Assembly: GCA_029251085.1 (NCBI GenBank)
Contig: JAQXDZ010000074.1
Span: 1-58,503 of the forward strand
Source of the DNA: Mariniblastus sp.
Lineage (GTDB): Bacteria; Planctomycetota; Planctomycetia; Pirellulales; Pirellulaceae
Length of the DNA: 58,503 nt
Direction of reading: 5' to 3'
Positions 52,269-58,503 of the stretch are shown here, piece after piece. Every line of letters begins with the position of its first letter. Position 1 is the stretch's first letter. The position numbers and the translations under genes are program-made. The notes beneath the pieces are model-generated. The model made no database searches. It was not told the DNA's origin and worked only from the letters and a program-made list of their open reading frames with translations.

Positions 52269-52901
52269 CTAATTGGAACAGGGGCGTCGAAGACTCTGTT
52301 CCGCAAATTTTTCGTCGCGAAAGTTGACGATTTTCAATTGCTCAAGGGGCGATAGTTGACTGTCCTCGGCGGATGTGAGAGCCGTCTCAAAGTAACGATC
52401 AACAAACCCCATATCTATCAGCTGCGTCAGAGATTTATCCCGCGGTGGCAGTGTCGATTTTAAAAGAGTTAATTCTTTTGAGTTAAGGTAACGCGCGAGG
52501 ACAACGGCAATGGAATCGCTGGTGACATCCCATGACTCAGGAAGGCAGACAATGGTATTGCGAAGCCAAGCTTCCATTCCAATGAAATTGAGAGTTGTTG
52601 CGAGAGATTCTTGAAGTGAGTCGGGTGAATCGAAAAAACTCCAGTGCTGCGAGGTTTGGCTCAATGAAATCGCGTGCCTGTCCATCTGTTGGATCGCTGC
52701 CCAATGGGATTTTGAACTATCAATAGTGCGGGCGAAGTCCTTTATTTTCTGAACGGGTTGTCCTCCACCTACGATGCAGAAATTCAGCATGGGTGGCTGC
52801 TGGGTTAACCAATCCTCAAGTCGGCAAGTAAGCTCAGGTAGTTCTAAAAGACTACCTCCAATTTTGATGACTCGCACCGGCGTGGAGAGTGACGGTTTCA
52901 A
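52269..52901 (-). CDS. Amino-acid-kinase family protein, probable C1/methanofuran-pathway kinase
   Basis: The protein of about 210 residues has the carbamate/aspartate-kinase core: VRVIKIGGSLLELPELTCRL (phosphate loop), MLNFCIVGGGQPVQKIKDFA and TSDSIAVVLARYL (nucleotide site). Similar kinases sit with tetrahydromethanopterin-linked C1 genes and resemble MfnE. I prefer the TTG at 52901 because AGAGG lies about 9 nt upstream and the family starts just there; an ATG at 52949 would overlap the preceding gene by 47 nt. It is the last gene of the epimerase/hydantoinase-like/kinase operon. Confidence 0.72.
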   Translation of the reverse strand: MKPSLSTPVRVIKIGGSLLELPELTCRLEDWLTQQPPMLNFCIVGGGQPVQKIKDFARTIDSSKSHWAAIQQMDRHAISLSQTSQHWSFFDSPDSLQESLATTLNFIGMEAWLRNTIVCLPESWDVTSDSIAVVLARYLNSKELTLLKSTLPPRDKSLTQLIDMGFVDRYFETALTSAEDSQLSPLEQLKIVNFRDEKFAEQSLRRPCSN

Positions 52902-52902
52902 C

Positions 52903-53934
52903 TTAATTGATCCTCTGATCGTGCTGGGCTCGAAAATGGGCAACGGCAAGTGCAGGAACTGATTGGTTCAACGCAATGTCAGAGGAATAGGCAAGAATAG
53001 AGGGCGGTGTATTTGGGGATTCTGTGGCCAACTTTTGAATAATTTCGTCGGCGATGAAAGCTCCTCGCCCGAGTGTTTTGAAAACCAGTGGAACTCCCGG
53101 ATGATTCTTCATTACTTTTTCTAATTGGCGTGAAAGCAATGTGACAAAAGAGGATTTTACCTGACGTGAAATTGAGTCAATCTCATCTGTATCCAGTTCC
53201 CCCGAGTCAGCACAAACTAAACGAGCAATGCGACTTCGACTGTGGCGTCGAGACGCGGGACGACCGTCGGCAGTCGCAGTTGAATCTAAATCTTCCTCGA
53301 TCTCGTTAAGCCAGCGAAATATGTCGGCCATGGTCGCGAAGTTTTCTCGAGCGATGGTAGCCGTTGCGTTGCGCAGGTGAAGTTCGGATAAGATGCCGAA
53401 CACGGGAGTCCGGCCAATCCCTGCGTAAACCAACTGCCCATTAGTTAGACGATCAAAATCGTTTTGGGTCGAGGTGACCGGAACACCATCAATTACGGGA
53501 ATAATATCAGTAGTCGTCGAACCGATATCCAACACAAAACCGGAAGTGTGAAGATCGTCGATTGAGTAGAGGTAACTCGAAGTCGCGTGCCAGTTGGCTG
53601 CCGCTGTTTGTTCCCAGCTTTCGATAGCTTCGGTGCCTGTGCAGAGACGACCCGTCGTCTGATAAAAAAGGGGACTGAATTGAGCCAAGGACTCTGCCAC
53701 TGAGTCGACAATATATTTGACTCCCTCGCGCTTCGTTTCGAAACAGTCTGCCAGTTCGGCGGTCATGGTAATGCCAATTTTGGCATCGCGCGGAAAACTC
53801 GAGGTGATGCTATTTAGTACTGCGGGAAGCTGTTCGGGAGATTGCCAGATGGCAAACGGGATTTCGAATGCGTTGCCGTCAAGATCGCCCCATTTAATAT
53901 TTGCGCCACCGATATCGAAACCGAAGTAATGCAT
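52903..53934 (-). CDS. Hydantoinase/oxoprolinase-like protein of the H4MPT-linked C1 pathway
   Basis: The 343-residue protein of the ASKHA/hydantoinase type starts FGFDIGGANIKWGDLDG and has a phosphate-binding segment VLDIGSTTTDIIPVIDGVPV. It matches the family annotated as H4MPT-linked C1-transfer-pathway proteins found in methylotrophs and planctomycetes. Its exact reaction is unknown. The downstream kinase gene and this one sit side by side, as in those clusters. The epimerase gene ends 11 nt upstream, so all three are probably one transcript. Confidence 0.82.
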   Translation of the reverse strand: MHYFGFDIGGANIKWGDLDGNAFEIPFAIWQSPEQLPAVLNSITSSFPRDAKIGITMTAELADCFETKREGVKYIVDSVAESLAQFSPLFYQTTGRLCTGTEAIESWEQTAAANWHATSSYLYSIDDLHTSGFVLDIGSTTTDIIPVIDGVPVTSTQNDFDRLTNGQLVYAGIGRTPVFGILSELHLRNATATIARENFATMADIFRWLNEIEEDLDSTATADGRPASRRHSRSRIARLVCADSGELDTDEIDSISRQVKSSFVTLLSRQLEKVMKNHPGVPLVFKTLGRGAFIADEIIQKLATESPNTPPSILAYSSDIALNQSVPALAVAHFRAQHDQRIN

Positions 53935-53945
53935 CTGGGCAGTGC

Positions 53946-54863
53946 CTATGGATTGATTGCATTTTGAAGTGCGGACTTAATATCAGCAAATTGGAATTGA
54001 AATCCATGGGAGAGTGCAACCCCGGGTACGATTCGGGAGGAAATAAACAGACTGTTGGCAAATTCGCCGAGTGCTAATCGGACTGCAAACTGAGGAGCGG
54101 GCAAGAATGCTGGTCGACTGACAGCGCGGCCAAGCGATTTTGTGAATTCTAGGTTGCGAACGGGGTTGGGGGCGGTTGCGTTAACGGCGCCCGAGACAGG
54201 CTGTTCGATCAACCACTGAATCATTGAGACTAGATCGAGCACATGGATCCACGCCATCCACTGTTTGCCATTACCCAGAGGCCCACCGAGTCCAGTTCGG
54301 AAAAGAGGAATAAGTTTCTTCAAGGCCCCGCCGTTGGCGCCCAGTACGATGCCGATTCGGAGGTGAACGACGCGGACACCAAGTTCCTCCAGCGGCGCGG
54401 TGGCAGATTCCCATTCTTGACAGACTTCGGGTAGGAATCCGCGGCCGGCGGGTGCGTCTTCTTCAATGATCGTTTCACCAGTGTCGCCGTAAAGGCCGAT
54501 GGCGGATGCAGAGATGAAAACTTTGGGTAGGTTGCCTGATTGAATCAGTGAGTTGACTAAGCTCTTCGTCCCATCGACGCGGCTAGTTCGGATTTTCGCT
54601 TTCTTAGTCGCAGTCCAGCGACCTTCTGCGATTGATTCGCCCATCAGATTGACAACCGAATCAATCGGCGAGACTCGGGAGAGATCTGTCAGGTTGAGTC
54701 CGTTGCTCCACTTGATCACATCATCGAGATTCTCAGCCAAGCCTGCCTCTTGAAGACGCTGCTGGGCGGACTCAGGGTTTCGAGAAACAACGGTAACCCC
54801 TTGGAGTCGTTTGATTAGGCTTTTACCAACGAATCCGGTTCCGCCGGTTAGTAGTGTTGTCAT
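53946..54863 (-). CDS. SDR-family epimerase (TIGR01777 / YfcH type)
   Basis: The 305-residue protein begins with a Rossmann glycine motif LLTGGTGFVGKSLIKRLQG and has the family segments VINLMGE-like VVNLMGESIAEGRWT, ISASAIGLYGDTGE and WQEWESAT-like CQEWESATAPLEELGVRVV, HLRIGIVLG, and PVSGAVNATAPNPVRNLEFT. These identify the YfcH/SDR39U1 group, annotated as sugar or nucleotide-linked epimerases of unknown substrate. The ATG at 54863 was chosen because the glycine motif starts there; the frame extends 21 codons upstream. It is the first gene of the minus-strand operon. Confidence 0.9.
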   Translation of the reverse strand: MTTLLTGGTGFVGKSLIKRLQGVTVVSRNPESAQQRLQEAGLAENLDDVIKWSNGLNLTDLSRVSPIDSVVNLMGESIAEGRWTATKKAKIRTSRVDGTKSLVNSLIQSGNLPKVFISASAIGLYGDTGETIIEEDAPAGRGFLPEVCQEWESATAPLEELGVRVVHLRIGIVLGANGGALKKLIPLFRTGLGGPLGNGKQWMAWIHVLDLVSMIQWLIEQPVSGAVNATAPNPVRNLEFTKSLGRAVSRPAFLPAPQFAVRLALGEFANSLFISSRIVPGVALSHGFQFQFADIKSALQNAINP

Positions 54864-55137
54864 GGGTAGAGTTCGTATGAGGATGGGACAGAGACGCGAG
54901 TTTGGACAACATAACGCTGCGCACAAGGTGGATGCTCGGCTTTGTGTATCGTGTTACCAAACCGAGGTTATTGGCCTGCTGTAACGAGCGATTTAAGGAA
55001 TTCGCCTGTTGAAGTTTGTAACAACTTCGATGCGGTGCTACCATCCTTATGTGCCTTTTTCCGTCTTCCGGACTCAGTGTGAGCCTGCGAAACGGGGACA
55101 ACCTTGAATTATCATATTGAATCGAATGGAGTACCTG

Positions 55138-58100
55138 ATGGTTTTCTCGCTGAACCATTTGCGAGTCGCTTTTCTAAGCACTTTGGCCGTTATTTTTCTA
55201 TCTACCCTCAGTTACGCTCAAAATGAAGCTGGCAGCGGAGATCGCGGTCGATCATCGGCGGAGGGAACCGAGCGAGGCGCATCAGAGCGCGGCCGCGGAG
55301 GCCGAAGACCACGTGGTGGAGCAGAGGGTAGGGGGGCGACGAATCGTGGGCCTCGTACTGAGGCATCCGAAGCGAGGAAACCGCAAGTAGATCAGACCAA
55401 AACGCCTGCGAAGGAGGAGCCCAAACCTGCACCGGAAGCCAAGAAAAAACTTCCCCCAACTCTGGCACAAAATGTTGCCGATCAATTTAGCTGGCGATCG
55501 ATTGGGCCAGCCAATATGGGCGGACGGATCACAGCCATTGCGGTTAGCGAACACGATCATTCGACTTGGTGGGCGGCAACCGCTTCCGGCGGGCTGCTGA
55601 AAACAACCAATGACGGTAACACGTTTGAGCACCAATTTGACAGCGAAGCAACGGTGTCGATTGGCGACGTTCAGGTTTCAGCGAGTAACCCCGACATCGT
55701 ATGGGTGGGAACCGGTGAATCTAATCCGCGGAACAGTGTCTCCTGGGGAGACGGAGTCTATAAGTCGGTGGACGGTGGTAAGACATGGAAAAACATGGGT
55801 CTGAAAGATACATTTCAAACCGGTGCTTTAGCGATCCATCCAGAAAATCCGGACGTGGTTTGGGTCGGTTCTCTCGGCCGCCTCTGGGGACCTAACCCCG
55901 AGCGAGGTTTGTTTAAAACGAGCGACGGTGGCAAGACTTGGAAAAAGGTGTTGTTTGTTAATGACACCACCGGCGTGATTGACGTTCAATTAAATCCGAA
56001 AAACCCAGATCACCTTTTGGTAGCAACCTACGAGCGAAAGCGGGACGGATTTGATGGAAATGATCCTGAGCAACGGTTTGGTGCCGGTGCAGGGATTTAC
56101 AAGTCCACCGATGGTGGTGAGTCGTTTGAGCGGGTAACCAAAGGGTTGCCAACTTGTAAGATGGGACGAATTGGATTGGATTTTTACGAGAAAGATCCAA
56201 AGTATGTTGTCGCGATTGTTGAATCAGAAAAAATCGCAAAAGAACCAGAGAACTATTCTTTTGCGGGACTTCGCGGCGAAGACGCGGAGCTTGGCGCGAA
56301 AATTGTCTCGGTTACCAAAGACGGGCCAAGTGATAAGGCCGGCTTGAAGGCTGGCGATATCGTCGCTTCGATTGATGGACGAGTGGTTCCGTCTTATTCG
56401 GAAATGCTTAAGGAAATTCACAAACGCCCTGCCGGGAAGACTGTCAAACTCGTAGTCTCGAGAGAGAGAAAACTGGTTGACATTAATTTGGAACTTGGCA
56501 AAAAACCAGAATCGAAAAGCTCGTCCAGTTCACGAAATCGCCGGAATGATTTCACAGGAACTTTAGGTGGTCAAGCAGCTAACCTGCAAGACACTCAAGG
56601 TCCAGATGGATATGAATACGGCGGTATTTATCTTTCCAAAGATGGCGGAACATCGTGGAGTCGAATCAACTCGCTCAATCCGCGACCAATGTACTACAGC
56701 AACATTCAAATTGACCCGCTGGATCGTAACAATATCTATGTGTGTGGAACGAGTCTCTACCGTTCGAGTGATGGAGGAGAGACGTTTACCGGAGATGGTG
56801 GAAGCGATGGAATTCACGTCGATCATCACGCACTTTGGATCGACAATAAAGATCCGCGTCATATGATTCTTGGAAATGACGGCGGTGTGCATGTGACCCG
56901 CGATCGAATGGAACATTGGGATCACTACAACCATGTAGCGATCGGGCAATTTTATCATGCCAGCGTTGATTCAAATCTAGATTTTAATGTTTATGGCGGT
57001 CTTCAAGACAACGGGAGTTGGGGGGGACCTTCCCGTGGTAAAAATGGAAGTGGCCCAATTAACTCAGACTGGATTAGTGTGGGAGGTGGCGACGGATTTG
57101 TAACCCTTTCCGATCCTAATGATCCCTCGCAAATTTATTATGAGAGCCAAAATGGAGGGATGGGACGGATTCACCTTGAAACAGGTGCTCGCGGATTCAT
57201 TCGCCCGCGGGAGCGAGGCGTGAAATTCCGATTTAATTGGAAGACGCCCTACATTCTCTCGCCTCATAATTCACAGATCCATTACAGCGCTGGAAATTAC
57301 GTACTTAGATCGCTCAAAAAAGGCGACGGAGTGAAGCGGATTTCTCCTGAAATCACCAACACTGACCGTGGTGCGGGAAGTGCAATTTCTGAATCTCCTG
57401 CGGAAGAAGGAGTCATCTATGTCGGAACGACAGACGGCGCCGTTTGGATGACTAAAGACGGAGGCAATAACTGGGAACCACTGTTTTTCCAACCTAAACA
57501 GAAGGAAGAAGAAAAACCGGCGGAGAAAACACCACCGAAAAAAGAGGAAACGGACAGTAAACCTGCTGGCGATTCAAAAACGGACGCTGTATCGGGGAAT
57601 TGGCAAGGCCGAATGATCTCAGATCGAATCCCTGAGGATCGTGCAGAATTTAATTTAACTTTGAAATTAACCGATGGAAAGATTTCCGGGGAGATCGATG
57701 GGTTTCGTGGCGCGCAAGAGATCAGCGAAGGAACCTACAACGCCTCCAGTGGTGCGGTGACCTTTTCGGTTGAAAGCCAACGCGGTAGTCGTGAGTACTC
57801 CGGAACCATTAAGAACGGAAAGTTCAACGGCGAGATGACAGCCGGTGGTGGGCAATTCCAAGTTGATATCGAGGCAACTCGAAAAAAGAAAGATCCAAAA
57901 CTTGGAATGCAATTAACGCCGGTTTCGCTGTTGACAGCCAGCGTCCAGTATTCCGGTGAGTCTAACCGAACCGTTGAGCGGATCATTCTCGATGATCCGA
58001 TTTCGGGCGATTGGGAATGCGTAATCGAAGATGAAAACGTGCCAGGTGGGAGACTAGAGTTTACGCTCGTCCTTGCCCAAGGCAAAGATTCCAAAGTAAC

Positions 58101-58503
58101 TGGGCAGGTGACTTCCCAGTTGGGCGATTCGGAAATCGAAGACGCGGTTTTCAACTCGAAAACCAAGAGGCTGTTGATTTCATCATCCAGTGAAGAATTT
58201 GACCTCGAATTTAAGGGGACGGTTTCAGGAAACGAAATTTCTGGAATGTTGGAAATCAACGGCGGTCAGCTAGAGGTTGAGTTCTTCGGGAAGCGTGCTG
58301 TAACTCCGGAAAAGATGAAGGCTGAAGAAGCTAAAGCTAAGGCAGAAAAAGCTAAGGCAGAGAAGGCTAAGGCAGAGAAGGCTAAGGCAGAGAAGGCTAA
58401 GGCAGAAAAAGCTAAGGAAGAGAAAGCTAAGGCAGAGAAGGCTAAGTCAGAAAAAGCTAAGGAAGAGAAAGCTAAGGCAGAGAAGGCTAAGGAAGAGAAA
58501 ACT
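55138..58503 (+). CDS. Secreted sortilin-like BNR propeller protein with internal PDZ domain (3' end outside window)
   Basis: The frame has no stop to the window edge (1,122 codons seen). A signal peptide (about residues 1-27) leads into a Gly/Arg/Glu-rich low-complexity part (28-105). From residue 115 come WD40/BNR-type blades with repeated S/T-x-D-G-G-x-T/S-W/F motifs (KSVDGGKTWKNMG, KTSDGGKTWKKVL, KSTDGGESFERVT, LSKDGGTSWSRI). A PDZ-like module (KAGLKAGDIVASIDGRVVPS) interrupts the propeller near residue 400. Two beta domains of a repeated GNWQGRM/GDWECVI type follow, then a (KAEKA)n tail. Sortilin-like glycosidase-type propellers are common in planctomycetes; the exact role is unknown. 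Confidence 0.88.
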   Translation, partial: MVFSLNHLRVAFLSTLAVIFLSTLSYAQNEAGSGDRGRSSAEGTERGASERGRGGRRPRGGAEGRGATNRGPRTEASEARKPQVDQTKTPAKEEPKPAPEAKKKLPPTLAQNVADQFSWRSIGPANMGGRITAIAVSEHDHSTWWAATASGGLLKTTNDGNTFEHQFDSEATVSIGDVQVSASNPDIVWVGTGESNPRNSVSWGDGVYKSVDGGKTWKNMGLKDTFQTGALAIHPENPDVVWVGSLGRLWGPNPERGLFKTSDGGKTWKKVLFVNDTTGVIDVQLNPKNPDHLLVATYERKRDGFDGNDPEQRFGAGAGIYKSTDGGESFERVTKGLPTCKMGRIGLDFYEKDPKYVVAIVESEKIAKEPENYSFAGLRGEDAELGAKIVSVTKDGPSDKAGLKAGDIVASIDGRVVPSYSEMLKEIHKRPAGKTVKLVVSRERKLVDINLELGKKPESKSSSSSRNRRNDFTGTLGGQAANLQDTQGPDGYEYGGIYLSKDGGTSWSRINSLNPRPMYYSNIQIDPLDRNNIYVCGTSLYRSSDGGETFTGDGGSDGIHVDHHALWIDNKDPRHMILGNDGGVHVTRDRMEHWDHYNHVAIGQFYHASVDSNLDFNVYGGLQDNGSWGGPSRGKNGSGPINSDWISVGGGDGFVTLSDPNDPSQIYYESQNGGMGRIHLETGARGFIRPRERGVKFRFNWKTPYILSPHNSQIHYSAGNYVLRSLKKGDGVKRISPEITNTDRGAGSAISESPAEEGVIYVGTTDGAVWMTKDGGNNWEPLFFQPKQKEEEKPAEKTPPKKEETDSKPAGDSKTDAVSGNWQGRMISDRIPEDRAEFNLTLKLTDGKISGEIDGFRGAQEISEGTYNASSGAVTFSVESQRGSREYSGTIKNGKFNGEMTAGGGQFQVDIEATRKKKDPKLGMQLTPVSLLTASVQYSGESNRTVERIILDDPISGDWECVIEDENVPGGRLEFTLVLAQGKDSKVTGQVTSQLGDSEIEDAVFNSKTKRLLISSSSEEFDLEFKGTVSGNEISGMLEINGGQLEVEFFGKRAVTPEKMKAEEAKAKAEKAKAEKAKAEKAKAEKAKAEKAKEEKAKAEKAKSEKAKEEKAKAEKAKEEKT
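58318..58503 (+). repeat. Fifteen-base tandem repeat encoding KAEKA units
   Basis: About a dozen near-identical 15-nt units of the type GCTAAGGCAGAGAAG, with variants GAAGAG and TCAGAA, run to the window edge. They encode a lysine/alanine/glutamate helix tail of the sortilin-like protein. Copies differ mostly at silent positions, so the array is a likely site of length change by slippage. Confidence 0.9.

Overview
The window most likely comes from a planctomycete of the Pirellulales type. The supporting genes are a PVC-type haem-binding propeller protein with a ThuA head, a YTV-like repeat protein of the kind reported from planctomycete cell walls, DUF1571, DUF3472 and sortilin-like BNR propeller proteins, a twin-arginine Gfo/Idh/MocA dehydrogenase, a zinc-ribbon membrane protein, several small membrane proteins opening with an FSL(R/K)xLF-type hydrophobic start, and a pair of genes (amino-acid kinase plus hydantoinase-like) associated with tetrahydromethanopterin C1 metabolism. 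Base composition is balanced and genes are loosely spaced on both strands. Start codons include TTG and GTG where a Shine-Dalgarno sequence supports them. No insertion sequence, prophage, CRISPR array or rRNA was seen. The last gene runs off the right edge.

Region by region. 0-6.5 kb: a secreted linear-amide hydrolase, then poorly known membrane proteins in a gene-poor stretch with decayed coding sequence (about 3.1-3.7 kb), and a VOC protein. 6.8-11.8 kb: exported enzymes (alpha/beta hydrolase, large zinc metalloprotease, endonuclease/exonuclease/phosphatase-family protein) around a propeller-like pseudogene with an internal deletion. 12-17.2 kb: a same-strand run of small membrane proteins with a recurring hydrophobic start motif. 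17.6-20.8 kb: a selenocysteine tRNA (selC) followed within 40 nt by a DTW-domain gene, probably a tRNA-modifying enzyme, fused to a degenerate DnaQ-like domain, then an overlapping DUF3472 gene. 21-25.8 kb: two TatA-like genes behind a good sigma-70 promoter, an FHA-like/histidine-kinase-like protein, a DUF1571 protein with a clear terminator, and an S41 protease. 25.9-33.5 kb: S4 protein, sulfotransferase, Tat-exported dehydrogenase and the 1,450-residue ThuA/PVC/cytochrome c protein. 33.8-36.6 kb: fabA downstream of a three-gene cassette (membrane protein, arrestin-like protein, P-loop ATPase) of unknown function. 37-42.8 kb: a PQQ-type propeller, a diguanylate cyclase with an intact I-site, and an ABC exporter pair. 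42.9-49.2 kb (minus strand): YTV-like protein, tsaE, thiL, HtrA protease, thioesterase. 49.5-52.3 kb: ACT-domain regulator, zinc-ribbon membrane protein, HD phosphohydrolase. 52.3-54.9 kb (minus): kinase, hydantoinase-like and epimerase operon. 55.1 kb to the end: sortilin-like propeller with an internal PDZ domain and a lysine/alanine/glutamate repeat tail.

The gene content is mainly cell-envelope and export functions plus scattered housekeeping genes. The best candidates for undescribed biology are the membrane/arrestin-like/ATPase cassette (34.4-36.6 kb), the selC-DTW locus with its fused nuclease-like domain, the run of FSLRxLF membrane genes, and the degenerate FHA/kinase protein. All function calls come from reading motifs by eye; no database search was run.
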